NCBI GenBank assembly: GCA_030951095.1
Contig: JAUZQI010000193.1
Location: forward strand, 1-20,364
DNA length: 20,364 nt
Direction of reading: 5' to 3'
DNA from: Mariprofundus sp.
Lineage (GTDB): Bacteria; Pseudomonadota; Zetaproteobacteria; Mariprofundales; Mariprofundaceae
Shown: positions 1 through 7,872 of the stretch, one piece after another
Numbering within the stretch: position 1 is the first letter of the stretch
Layout of the letters: each line of letters begins with the position of its first letter
Notes under the pieces: generated by a model
The model's input: the letters and a program-made list of their open reading frames with translations, nothing else
The model's database searches: none
Told to the model about the DNA's origin: nothing
Position numbers and translations under genes: made by a program

Positions 1-906
1 GCGATTGACTTTCCCCAGTTTTAAACCGAATGAGACCACAAACAGGGCAATGGTAAAACCCAGCATGATTGGAAAGTCACGCAATAATGCCGGCGAAGCA
101 AATGTGCCGGGATAAAGCAGTGCTGGCATAGCCAGTACGGCTAGCAGATTGAACATATTCGAACCGATGATATTGCCGATCGCCATATCCGATTCGCCTT
201 TCAGTGCGCTGGTGATTGATGCTACCAGTTCCGGCAGACTGGTGCCAATCGCCACAATGGTTAAACCGATTACCAGATCACTGACGCCGAGAGCTTGGGC
301 AACTCCCACTGCACCCCATACGACCATGCGGGAGCTGACCATGAGCACCAACAGACCAGCCATGAACCAGAAAACAGATTGTCGCATACTCATTTGATCC
401 GGGATGGATTCCGTGAATTCCTGTACCAGAGGGTCATGCCTGTCTTTCAAGCCGATATGGGCAATCCATATCAGCATGAGCACAAGCACAGCAAGCAGCA
501 TCACCCCGTCGATAAAATCCAGTTTGCCGTCAGACATCAGTGCAAATGCAAACGCAGTGACCAGAAACAGTACCGGCATTTCCCTGCGCAATGTCATAGA
601 CTTAACGGCCAGCGGCATGATTAACGCCGTAACCCCCAGCACCAGCCCGATATTGGCAATATTGGAACCCAGTGCATTGCCGATACCAAGATCACGATTT
701 CCATCCAGAGCCGCCATCGAAGCAACAATCATTTCAGGTAGTGAGGTGCCGATACTGACGATCGTCAATCCGATCACCATCGGCGGCACACGCAGATTTC
801 TGGCCACAGAAGATGCCCCATCCACAAAACGGTCAGCACTCCAGACCAGCAATAGAATACCGGTCAGAATCGCTGCAACAGGCCATAACATGTCAGGAGC
901 CGGCAT
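1..906 (-). CDS. Calcium/sodium antiporter, YrbG/CaCA family (3' end beyond window)
   Basis: Inner-membrane cation antiporter of the CaCA superfamily, expected to exchange Ca2+ (or another cation) for Na+ or H+. The frame is open for 302 codons from the ATG at 906 to the window edge. The family is usually about 310-320 residues, so only the last few are missing. Both diagnostic alpha repeats are visible: GLTIVSIGTSLPEM followed by GNALGSNIANIGLVLG in the N-terminal half, and GLTIVAIGTSLPEL followed by GNIIGSNMFNLLAVL in the C-terminal half. The inverted-duplication topology of about ten hydrophobic helices is clear, with a short charged loop (GLKDRHDPLVQEF) between the halves. It starts 19 nt after the purC stop and is probably cotranscribed with it. 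No strong Shine-Dalgarno is seen before this ATG, and an ATG five codons further in is an alternative start. The family call is firm; ion specificity is not readable from sequence. Confidence 0.93.
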   Translation of the reverse strand, partial: MPAPDMLWPVAAILTGILLLVWSADRFVDGASSVARNLRVPPMVIGLTIVSIGTSLPEMIVASMAALDGNRDLGIGNALGSNIANIGLVLGVTALIMPLAVKSMTLRREMPVLFLVTAFAFALMSDGKLDFIDGVMLLAVLVLMLIWIAHIGLKDRHDPLVQEFTESIPDQMSMRQSVFWFMAGLLVLMVSSRMVVWGAVGVAQALGVSDLVIGLTIVAIGTSLPELVASITSALKGESDMAIGNIIGSNMFNLLAVLAMPALLYPGTFASPALLRDFPIMLGFTIALFVVSFGLKLGKVNR

Positions 907-925
907 GAATGTGAACAAGCCCGGA

Positions 926-1816
926 CTAGGCTGGGCCGGTCAGGCGTTCCAGCGCTTCGCGGTATTTTTCCGCAGTTCTGTCTTTAATATGGTTCGGCAG
1001 TTCGGGCGCGGGTGCTTTTTTATCCCAGTCCTGCGCTTCCAGCCAGTCGCGAACAATTTGTTTATCAAAACTGGGCGGGCTGATGCCGGGCTGATATTCC
1101 GACACTGGCCAGAAACGTGAGGAGTCCGGTGTTAGCACTTCATCAATTAAATAGAGCGTGTTATCTGTATCAAGCCCAAATTCAAACTTGGTGTCGGCAA
1201 TAATGATACCTTTATTCAGGGCGAAAGCTGCAGCTTCCTGATACAGCGACAGGCTGATATGTCGCACCTGTTCGGCCAATGCTGCGCCGACAAGGTCACA
1301 CATCTGTTCAAAATCAATATTCTCATCATGTTCGCCGGCATCGGCTTTGGTCGAGGGTGTGAAAATCGGTTGCGGTAACCGGTCGGCTAAATCCAGTCCT
1401 GTGGGCAGTTTGATACCACAGACGGAGCCTTGTTGCTGATATTCTTTCCAGCCGGAGCCAATCAGGTAACCACGCACGATTGCTTCAATCGGTAGCGGTT
1501 TGAGACGTTTTACTACCATGGCATGTGATGCCACGCGCTGGCGTTCAATTGGGTCGGGGATGGCATCTGCGATCGTCATATCAGAAATCTGATTAGGTAC
1601 GATATGGGATAGCTTGTTAAACCAGAAGCTGGATACGGCGTTTAACACCTCACCCTTGCCTGGAACAGGTGTTGGCAGGATCACATCAAAAGCCGACAGA
1701 CGATCCGTGGTTACAATCAGAATGTGGTTGTCATCAATTTCATACATATCACGTACTTTGCCGTTATGCAGCAGCTTCAGGCAGGTAATCTCGGCATGCA
1801 TCATGGGGGAAGGCAT
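926..1816 (-). CDS. purC: Phosphoribosylaminoimidazole-succinocarboxamide synthase
   Basis: SAICAR synthase of de novo purine synthesis: it joins CAIR and aspartate using ATP, in the cytoplasm. The product is 296 residues, the length of the longer (yeast-like) PurC class rather than the ~237-residue E. coli form. Visible motifs are GKVRDMYEI near 19-27, TDRLSAFDVILP near 37-48, the signature LPIEAIVRGYLIGSGW at 108-123, IIIADTKFEFG at 204-214 and DEVLTPDSSRFW at 225-236. The start at 1816 was chosen because AAGGAG lies 5 nt upstream and the conserved fold begins soon after. The frame stays open to 2047, but that stretch is not PurC-like. It is divergent from the KefB-like gene across a ~200-nt gap that should hold both promoters, and it is followed 19 nt later by the antiporter gene, with no obvious functional link. 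Confidence 0.97.
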   Translation of the reverse strand: MPSPMMHAEITCLKLLHNGKVRDMYEIDDNHILIVTTDRLSAFDVILPTPVPGKGEVLNAVSSFWFNKLSHIVPNQISDMTIADAIPDPIERQRVASHAMVVKRLKPLPIEAIVRGYLIGSGWKEYQQQGSVCGIKLPTGLDLADRLPQPIFTPSTKADAGEHDENIDFEQMCDLVGAALAEQVRHISLSLYQEAAAFALNKGIIIADTKFEFGLDTDNTLYLIDEVLTPDSSRFWPVSEYQPGISPPSFDKQIVRDWLEAQDWDKKAPAPELPNHIKDRTAEKYREALERLTGPA

Positions 1817-2015
1817 AGGGGCTCCTTGAATAACGTAGACGGCGAAAAATGCCCGAAGTGAATTCATGATACAAGGTACAAGCCTTATCGAACCAATTGA
1901 ATGGCGCGGTTGTATGCAGACTGAAGTATGGATATGCGATAGATTCTGCATCCAACTTGCTGTGCCGCAAAAAAGCTGATGCTGTTGCCCGGCAATGAAG
2001 AAAAAAGGAATAACA

Positions 2016-3179
2016 ATGCATTTGGACCCCATGATGATGAATATCACGATTGTATTGTCGGTAGCGTTGGCTATCGGTTATCTGGCCGTACGTGTCGGTC
2101 TGCCGATTGTCGTTGCCTATATTATTTCTGGCATCATGCTCGGCCCGTCGGTTATGGGTGTTATCAATGATCAGGAAACTGTCACTCGCGTTGGTGAAAT
2201 CGGCGTGGTGATGTTGCTTTTTTTCGTTGGTATGGAAGTCTCTATTCCCAACTTGATGAAACGCTGGCGTATCGCCGTGATTGGTACGGCAATCCAGATT
2301 ACAATCAGTGTCGTCGTGTGTCTGGGTCTGGTGTGGGCATTCCATCTGCCTGCCAATCTCGGCATTCTTTTCGGTTTCATGGTTTCACTTTCCAGTACGG
2401 CGGTCGTGCTCAAAGAGTTACAGGATGCAGGCGAAATGGATGCGCCGTTCGGCCAGAATGCTGTCGGCGTGCTGTTGGTTCAGGATATGGCAATCGTACC
2501 AATGATGATTGTTCTGAGCCTGATCGGAGATAACGAAATCCATGCATCCGAGTTGTTCAAACAGGTTATTGGCGGCGTGGTACTGTTGTCCGTTGCTATT
2601 TATTTGATCAAAACGGGCATGCTACATATCCCTGCGTTCCTCAAGGGAAGTATCGAAAAGCGGGTGTTGCTGGGGCTATTCCTTTGTCTGTCTGCAGCTA
2701 CACTGACATCATGGCTGGGGTTGTCTCCCGGCTTGGGGGCATTTCTCGCCGGCATGGTTCTGGCGTCGAGTGATCAGTCAGACTGGGTACATGAACACCT
2801 GGAGTCAGTTTATGTGATCTTCGTGATGATTTTTTTCCTCTCTGTCGGCATGATGGTGGATACAAATTATTTGATGGCTCATCTGCCGTTGGTGGTCGGC
2901 GCAACCGCTGTGGTGTTCCTGTTTAACTCGGGTGTGAATGTGTTCGTGATGCGTGCGCTCGGAGAGAGTTGGGGCATGGCCCTGATTACCGGCGGGTTGC
3001 TTAGTCAAATCGGAGAGTTCTCATTCCTGCTGGCTTCGGTTGGCGTATTTGCAGGTATCCTCAGTCAGGCGTTGCACGAGTTGTCAGTCATCGTGATCGC
3101 CATGACCCTTCTGTTCAGTCCTGTCTGGATGATGATGACCAAATGGCTGGCGCGACAACAGGGACTGCTGCCCCGATAA
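2016..3179 (+). CDS. KefB/KefC-like cation:proton antiporter (CPA2), transport domain only
   Basis: Inner-membrane monovalent cation/H+ antiporter of the CPA2 family, most like the membrane half of the glutathione-gated K+ efflux proteins KefB/KefC. It has 387 residues and about 12 hydrophobic helices. Marks of the family are AYIISGIMLGP at 34-44, SLSSTAVVLKEL near 124-135, the ion-path motif VQDMAIVP at 155-162 (Kef proteins carry a similar QD motif), GLGAFLAGMVLASS at 239-252 and FFLSVGMMVD at 273-282. The chain ends about 15 residues after the last helix, so the C-terminal TrkA-N/RCK nucleotide-binding domain of E. coli KefB/C (~600 residues) is absent. The start at 2016 has AAAGGA 6 nt upstream; the ATG at 1995 would lie upstream of that site and is less likely. 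gloA follows 32 nt after the stop. Potassium as substrate is inferred from the family. Confidence 0.9.
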   Translation: MHLDPMMMNITIVLSVALAIGYLAVRVGLPIVVAYIISGIMLGPSVMGVINDQETVTRVGEIGVVMLLFFVGMEVSIPNLMKRWRIAVIGTAIQITISVVVCLGLVWAFHLPANLGILFGFMVSLSSTAVVLKELQDAGEMDAPFGQNAVGVLLVQDMAIVPMMIVLSLIGDNEIHASELFKQVIGGVVLLSVAIYLIKTGMLHIPAFLKGSIEKRVLLGLFLCLSAATLTSWLGLSPGLGAFLAGMVLASSDQSDWVHEHLESVYVIFVMIFFLSVGMMVDTNYLMAHLPLVVGATAVVFLFNSGVNVFVMRALGESWGMALITGGLLSQIGEFSFLLASVGVFAGILSQALHELSVIVIAMTLLFSPVWMMMTKWLARQQGLLPR

Positions 3180-3211
3180 CCCGGGGGCCATTGAAAGCGG
3201 GGCAAGTTACA

Positions 3212-3598
3212 ATGCGTTTATTACATACCATGATTCGAGTCAGTGATTTGGAAAAATCGATTGATTTTTATACCCGCATAATGGGCATGCGCCTTTTGCG
3301 GCGTAAGGATTATCCCGGAGGCAGGTTTACACTTGCTTTTGTCGGTTATGGTGACGAAGCGGATACTGCAGTCATTGAATTAACCTGGAACTGGGATACC
3401 GCTTCCTATGATCTCGGCAATGCTTTTGGCCATATCGCCATTGCTGTTGACGATATCTATATGGTATGTGATCGGATTCGGGCCGATGGCGGTGTTATCA
3501 GTCGGGAGCCCGGCCCGATGAAACACGGGGATACGGTCATTGGGTTTGTTCGCGATCCCGATGGCTATGCAATTGAATTGATCGAAAAACAGGAATGA
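3212..3598 (+). CDS. gloA: Lactoylglutathione lyase (glyoxalase I)
   Basis: Converts the methylglyoxal-glutathione hemithioacetal to S-lactoylglutathione, the first step of methylglyoxal detoxification, in the cytoplasm. The 128-residue product is close to E. coli GloA (135). All four metal ligands of the Ni2+-type enzyme are at the E. coli positions: H5, E56 (VIEL), H74 (FGHIAIAV) and E122 (IELIEKQ). There is no insertion typical of the Zn2+ (human) type, so nickel/cobalt preference is inferred. The ATG at 3212 was chosen because the family begins MRLLHTMIRV. The frame is open upstream only as read-through of the end of the preceding gene. It lies 32 nt after the KefB-like antiporter on the same strand, probably in one transcript, and converges with the hydrolase/OsmC gene. 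Confidence 0.96.
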   Translation: MRLLHTMIRVSDLEKSIDFYTRIMGMRLLRRKDYPGGRFTLAFVGYGDEADTAVIELTWNWDTASYDLGNAFGHIAIAVDDIYMVCDRIRADGGVISREPGPMKHGDTVIGFVRDPDGYAIELIEKQE

Positions 3599-3634
3599 AT
3601 AAACAGGTGAATTCACCACAAACGGCTCTTCAGT

Positions 3635-4849
3635 TCACTGTTCTTTCAACGATGTGGTGATATGCACCGGCTGATGCAGGGACCGGTGCACCGGACAGCG
3701 TTCGGCAATTTCCAGCAGGCGCTGGCGCTGGGTTTGATTCAGGGCACCGGATAACTCGATGATGCGTTCGATATGATCAATGCTTCCCGAAGTTTCCAGA
3801 CAATGCTCGCAATCTACGGCGTGTACCTTTTTGTGATTCAGATAGATATTTACATCGCGTAAAGCCCACTGCTTGCGATCTGCATACATGCGCAGCGTTA
3901 TGGCGGTGCATGAGCCCAGAGAGGCCATCAACAAATCATAGGGCGAGGGGCCGAGATCGGATCCTCCGAGCTTGTTGGGTTCGTCGGCAATCAGGCTATG
4001 ACCAGCGGCATTGATTTCGGTATAAAAACTACCAGAGCTATTCCGCACGCGCACTTGCTGAGAACCTGTATCGATGCTCTGCTGTCGCACCGGCATATAT
4101 TTTTCCGCCCAGCTGGCGATAACGGAACCGACATAGCAGGCATCGGCAGGGTCGCTGAGCAGATGATCGGCGTTATCCAGCGAGATAAAACTTTTCGGAT
4201 GGCGGGCGGATTCATAAATGTGTTGGGCATGCTTGATGTCGACAATCGTATCGTGCGGCGAATGGAAGATGAGCAGCGCTTTGTTGAGGCCAGCTGTCGC
4301 GGCGCAGGTGCTGGCCTGATTCACATCGTCGAGAAACTGTTTTTTGATCAGAAAGCGTCTACCACCGAGTTTGATCTTCAGTGCGCCACGCTGCGCCAGT
4401 TCCGCTTCGCGGCCTGCGAACAAGTGGGTGATGTGGGAGGGGTCGCAAGGCGCTGCAATCACTGCTACGGCGTTGGCCGAGGTAATCTCGTGGGCGGCGA
4501 CCAGCGTGGCCGCGCCACCAAGCGAATGCCCGATGAGAATGCGCGGAGATTCAAATTCTTTTTCCAGAAATGCGGCAGCGGCCATGATATCGCTGACATT
4601 GGAGGAAAAGCCGGTATCGGAAAAATCACCTTCACTGTCCGCCAGTCCGGTGAAATCAAATCGGAGCAGGGCGATGCCCTGCCGGGTCAGCGCCCGACTG
4701 ATATGATTATAGGCTTTCAGTCCCTTGGTCAGCGTAAAACCATGTGCCAGCAGGGCATAGGCGCGGGGCTTGCCATCCAGCGGCATATCCAGCCAGGCGG
4801 CCAGTTTTAAGCCTTCGATATTGCGAAAGAATATCTTTTTTGAGTGCAT
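3635..4849 (-). CDS. Bifunctional alpha/beta hydrolase / OsmC-family protein
   Basis: A two-domain cytoplasmic protein of 404 residues. The N-terminal ~250 residues are an alpha/beta hydrolase: the oxyanion region LLAHGFTL, the nucleophile elbow GHSLGG with S109, the likely acid D200 in HSPHDTIVD, and H229 in DNADHLL. The C-terminal ~140 residues are an OsmC/Ohr-like domain with two conserved cysteines, C314 ([18 protein letters not shown]) and C385 (ERCPVHRSL), as in thiol peroxidases that reduce organic hydroperoxides. This fusion is a recognised bacterial arrangement, not a chimera peculiar to this window. The substrate of the hydrolase half is unknown. The gene begins 12 nt after the lipase stop, and its Shine-Dalgarno (GAAGG) overlaps that stop codon, which points to translational coupling. 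Removal of lipid peroxides or their ester products is an inference. Confidence 0.92.
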   Translation of the reverse strand: MHSKKIFFRNIEGLKLAAWLDMPLDGKPRAYALLAHGFTLTKGLKAYNHISRALTRQGIALLRFDFTGLADSEGDFSDTGFSSNVSDIMAAAAFLEKEFESPRILIGHSLGGAATLVAAHEITSANAVAVIAAPCDPSHITHLFAGREAELAQRGALKIKLGGRRFLIKKQFLDDVNQASTCAATAGLNKALLIFHSPHDTIVDIKHAQHIYESARHPKSFISLDNADHLLSDPADACYVGSVIASWAEKYMPVRQQSIDTGSQQVRVRNSSGSFYTEINAAGHSLIADEPNKLGGSDLGPSPYDLLMASLGSCTAITLRMYADRKQWALRDVNIYLNHKKVHAVDCEHCLETSGSIDHIERIIELSGALNQTQRQRLLEIAERCPVHRSLHQPVHITTSLKEQ

Positions 4850-4861
4850 ATCAGGCGGCCT

Positions 4862-6301
4862 TCAATGGCTTATTTCCCCAATACGCTGAGCGACTCTGTC
4901 CGCCGTGGTTTCCTGCAATAGCAGGATGTTCAGCAAATTATCCTGAAAACTGATGTTGCCGGTCAGTTCGGCATGCGTCTCACAAAGGAACAGAGAGTAG
5001 GCCAGCGGGAACGCATCCTGACTACTGCCCGGCGCGGAGGGGTCGAGAGAATTGCGCGCCAGCAGCGACGGTTTTGTCACCCGCCCATCGCCCGGTTCCA
5101 GCATTAGTTTACGGTAATTCACGCCGCGAATGTGGTGGGTGATATTTTCCGGATGCAGGCGAATTATCGTTTTGCCACGCACTTTTTCAATCAGACAGCG
5201 CGCCGGCGTCAGTTCGCAATCGCCTCCGAAGACAATATAACGCACCGGCGAATGCTGCAGCGGTACGGACATGGCCATATGAAAGCGGTGTGCCTGTTCC
5301 AATTGCCTGGTGAAGAAGCGTTCCAGCAGACGCTGGTAGTTTTCAGCATCCTGGTTGTTATCAAAGCGGTTTCGGATTCTGGCACGGGCAGCTGGGTCAA
5401 ACACCGCCCATTTGAACCGTTTCCATGTCCGCACATCGTATAATTTGATATCCGCCTTGACGCCCTGCGGCGTAATCATCCAGTTGCGCGAGGGATGCGG
5501 TAGCAGGTTATAGCTGCCCGGCATAGTCGCCATCACCTCGGTGGAGATTGCGCCAAAGCCGAGCCGGTAACCGCTCAGAAAATATTGTAGGCCGCTGACA
5601 GAGCCCATATTGGGCGCTCCAATTAATACCACCTTGCGAACTTTTGCGGCACCGGCATTGTCGGGCAGAAAGGTTTCGCTATTTAATACATTCCGCTTGC
5701 CATAACGGATAAAATAACGGGTCAGCAGCGCGCCCATGCTATGCGCGACAATATCCACCTTTAGCTTCGGCATGCTGTAATCGCGACGTATTTGATCAAT
5801 GAAAGCATTGAGTTTGGCGGCATTGCTCGGGATATCCATGCGCCAGTCATAAAAAAACACATAATAACTGTGTTTCGTAGCCGCTTGCGGCGTGCCGGGA
5901 ACGCCGGGTTGATAGCGGCCCGCCTTATGCAACACGTTTAGGATTTTGCCGTAGTAATCGTGTCCGCCCACCTGATCGAACAGGGCATAGGCCTCGGTGT
6001 TTTTTGAATGCGCCTGCAAACTGGATGGGTCAATATCCAGCGCCAGTTGTTCATAGCTGCTGAACAATAGCTTTGAAGTACTGCCCGGCCAGATTTCTTC
6101 TTTGCTTTTAATGTTGCGTATTTTTGCGCCGAACACACCGTGAATGATTATCACTGGATTTTGGAATCGATCAGAGGAACTGACTTCGTACAACCGTTTC
6201 AAATCGGGCTGGGTACCTGCGCTATAGGCCGATTGAATCGGCATTGTTAGCAGAAAAGTCAATCCCAGTAATAAACCAGGCAAGAAATATCGATTATTCA
6301 C
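4862..6301 (-). CDS. Exported LCAT-type lipase/acyltransferase
   Basis: A 479-residue protein of the lecithin:cholesterol acyltransferase-like branch of alpha/beta hydrolases, probably a periplasmic or secreted lipase/phospholipase or acyltransferase. A signal peptide is clear: a basic start, a hydrophobic core LPGLLLGLTFLL, and a likely cut near SAYSA at residue 28. The catalytic set is readable: oxyanion HGVFG at 54-58, nucleophile S188 in AHSMG, acid D405 in EPGDGRV (compare GDGTV in LCAT), and H443 in CETHAEL. YDWR at 151-154 also matches the family. The start is GTG at 6301, with GAGG 9 nt upstream; no better start lies nearby. It is first in a two-gene unit with the hydrolase/OsmC gene. 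The ~275 nt upstream should hold the promoter. Substrate is not deducible. Confidence 0.88.
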   Translation of the reverse strand: MNNRYFLPGLLLGLTFLLTMPIQSAYSAGTQPDLKRLYEVSSSDRFQNPVIIIHGVFGAKIRNIKSKEEIWPGSTSKLLFSSYEQLALDIDPSSLQAHSKNTEAYALFDQVGGHDYYGKILNVLHKAGRYQPGVPGTPQAATKHSYYVFFYDWRMDIPSNAAKLNAFIDQIRRDYSMPKLKVDIVAHSMGALLTRYFIRYGKRNVLNSETFLPDNAGAAKVRKVVLIGAPNMGSVSGLQYFLSGYRLGFGAISTEVMATMPGSYNLLPHPSRNWMITPQGVKADIKLYDVRTWKRFKWAVFDPAARARIRNRFDNNQDAENYQRLLERFFTRQLEQAHRFHMAMSVPLQHSPVRYIVFGGDCELTPARCLIEKVRGKTIIRLHPENITHHIRGVNYRKLMLEPGDGRVTKPSLLARNSLDPSAPGSSQDAFPLAYSLFLCETHAELTGNISFQDNLLNILLLQETTADRVAQRIGEISH

Positions 6302-6355
6302 AGGGTAATTCCTCTCGGCTTGTAAGTCATATTCCCGGGATAAAACATTACACCT

Positions 6356-6496
6356 ATGGTGGCGCGTATATTAGGCCTGATTATCCGCATGGAAGAGCAA
6401 CGATACTTCAATTTACACTTCCCTGGCGACCAACATGTACAAGGTAAAGAACAGTTCTTCACCCAAGAGTCCGAGGATTACATCTATTTTTCCTGA
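6356..6496 (+). CDS. Possible 46-residue small ORF (doubtful)
   Basis: A short open frame on the strand opposite its neighbours, inside the lipase upstream region. It would encode a 46-residue peptide with a hydrophobic start (MVARILGLIIRM) and a polar, acidic end (TQESEDYIYFS). An internal ATG at 6389 is an alternative start. No convincing ribosome binding site is present. The composition looks protein-like, which is the only reason to list it. It could equally be chance, or a remnant of a lost gene. No family is recognised. Confidence 0.2.
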   Translation: MVARILGLIIRMEEQRYFNLHFPGDQHVQGKEQFFTQESEDYIYFS

Positions 6497-6539
6497 ATGG
6501 GATAAAGAAACTATAGCGCTTCCTTAACTGAATTATGCT

Positions 6540-6559
6540 CCGGGCACCTTCATGCCGGG
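6540..6559 (-). terminator. Weak stem-loop after the cytochrome gene
   Basis: Seventeen nt past the stop of the cytochrome lipoprotein gene, CCCGGCA and TGCCCGG can pair with one mismatch around a 6-nt loop (TGAAGG). No T-tract follows on the minus strand, so it is at best a weak or factor-assisted terminator. Confidence 0.25.
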
Positions 6560-6576
6560 TATATGTAGGACAAGTG

Positions 6577-7731
6577 TTATAAATTATCCGTGCGGGTGGG
6601 ATTGGATGCCTGTGTTTTCAACGTGCTTAAATAAGCAACGATATCCCGCGCATTTTGTCCGCAGGTATTTTGGTTGGGCATTTTTGTACGGGCACTCTTA
6701 TCGCCTGTCAGTTTTTTGATGGTTTTGCCTGAGTTGCAAACCCATTCGGTAAGTGTCGCTTCATTCCATGTAAAACGGGCCTGGCTCAGCGCACTTCCAT
6801 ATTTATAATTTTGGGATTTTCCGGCTTGTTGGCCGACGATGCCGAATAGCTCCGGACCGAACTTTGCCTTTTGGTTTGGTTCAAAGCTGTGACACAACTG
6901 GCATTTTTGTGCCAAACTATGCCCCCGAACGGCATCTGCTGCTGGTGCGGCAGATATACTTGCCATCTGTATTTCAGTCGTAAGTTTGCTTGTGGCGACT
7001 ACGTGAGCGTTTACTTTGATGTGATTTTTATGGGCTCGGGTTGCCATAGCTGCGGAAGATGGCTTCTTTGTGATGGAGGCCTTTTTCTGCTCCGGGCTGG
7101 CCTGCGGTATAATGGTTTGCGCACTGTCCGAAACTGCTAAAGAAGCTGTATCTATCGCCGTTGTGTTGCCCGTGGTAACTGACGATTCATGTTGGGAAAG
7201 CGATAGTGAAGCCAGTTTTTCTGCCGCAACTACATTCGCAGCCAGTCGTTCTGCCGCCACTTTTTCCTGCATGGCTTTTCTTGCTATATCCTGATGAATT
7301 TCGGCCTGAATGCGTGCTTTCTGCACTACCTGTTTTTTTTCTGCGACCAGTTTTTCTGCTCTGGATTGTTCCAGCGCAGCTTGTAAAAGTGCATTTCTGG
7401 CTGCAATTGCCCTTTCATGCATCCGGGTTGCCCAGCGGGCTTTATTTTCGGCCCCCTTTTTAAGCATTTCGGACTCTTTAGCCAATCTGACCATCGATAC
7501 TACTACAGCATTACGCTTGGCTTCAGCACGCTGTAATGCCAGTTGTTTGTCGGTATCGGCGGCTTCAACGGCCTTTCTGGCCATATCCGCCTGATTCATC
7601 GCAACCTGTATTGCGGCAACATTTTTCGCTGCAATCGCTTCGGGTGAAAGTGTGCGTCGATCATCCGCATTTCCGCACGCGCTTAACAGCGCGGTCGCGA
7701 CACAAATAAATATCCATGGTGAAATTTTCAT
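6577..7731 (-). CDS. Lipoprotein with long coiled coil and C-terminal class I cytochrome c
   Basis: A 384-residue protein. The signal peptide ends in a lipobox (LLSAC, C19), so a lipid-anchored protein is expected; N20-D22 do not clearly fix which membrane. Residues ~30-180 are an Ala/Lys/Glu/Gln-rich helix with no Pro or Gly breaks apart from one GAENK, strongly coiled-coil-like and TolA-like in composition. Residues ~180-265 are a Ser/Thr/Ala-rich linker. Residues 268-372 form a mono-heme cytochrome c: CQLCH at 277-281, GPELFGIVGQQAG at 292-304, the likely axial Met M351 in TKMPNQ, and a closing helix DIVAYLSTL. C332 and C357 are extra cysteines that could form a disulfide. The ATG at 7731 has AGGAG 10 nt upstream and puts the signal peptide at the N-terminus; an upstream in-frame ATG at 7770 is less likely. 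No close family is recognised for the whole protein. Periplasmic electron transfer is inferred. Confidence 0.85.
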   Translation of the reverse strand: MKISPWIFICVATALLSACGNADDRRTLSPEAIAAKNVAAIQVAMNQADMARKAVEAADTDKQLALQRAEAKRNAVVVSMVRLAKESEMLKKGAENKARWATRMHERAIAARNALLQAALEQSRAEKLVAEKKQVVQKARIQAEIHQDIARKAMQEKVAAERLAANVVAAEKLASLSLSQHESSVTTGNTTAIDTASLAVSDSAQTIIPQASPEQKKASITKKPSSAAMATRAHKNHIKVNAHVVATSKLTTEIQMASISAAPAADAVRGHSLAQKCQLCHSFEPNQKAKFGPELFGIVGQQAGKSQNYKYGSALSQARFTWNEATLTEWVCNSGKTIKKLTGDKSARTKMPNQNTCGQNARDIVAYLSTLKTQASNPTRTDNL

Positions 7732-7872
7732 AAACAAGCAACTCCTGTAAATTTGACCCGTATCATTCATAAATCGTCGTGATGAAAGAACCGGGTAACA
7801 ACAGGGCGCACGATAAGCGACAGCTCAGGCTTGCCTGTGACAGAGAGTACCAAATGGACAAGACAGAAACGG

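Noticed and set aside
1817..2047. N-terminal extension of PurC by 77 codons
   Set aside because: The frame is open, but the peptide is not PurC-like, AAGGAG stands right before the ATG at 1816, and the extension would run into the start of the divergent antiporter gene.
3606..3617. GGTGAATTCACC palindrome between the convergent gloA and hydrolase/OsmC genes as a terminator
   Set aside because: It is a 12-bp palindrome without a loop and without a T-run on either strand, so it cannot work as an intrinsic terminator.
3998..4810. Long open frame on the plus strand opposite the hydrolase/OsmC gene
   Set aside because: It is an antisense shadow of a gene with clear catalytic motifs on the minus strand. 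The same applies to open frames opposite the PFOR, E3 and antiporter genes.
7826..7837. CAGGC-TT-GCCTG inverted repeat after sthA as a terminator
   Set aside because: The loop is only 2 nt, the stem 5 bp, and no T-run follows on the minus strand.
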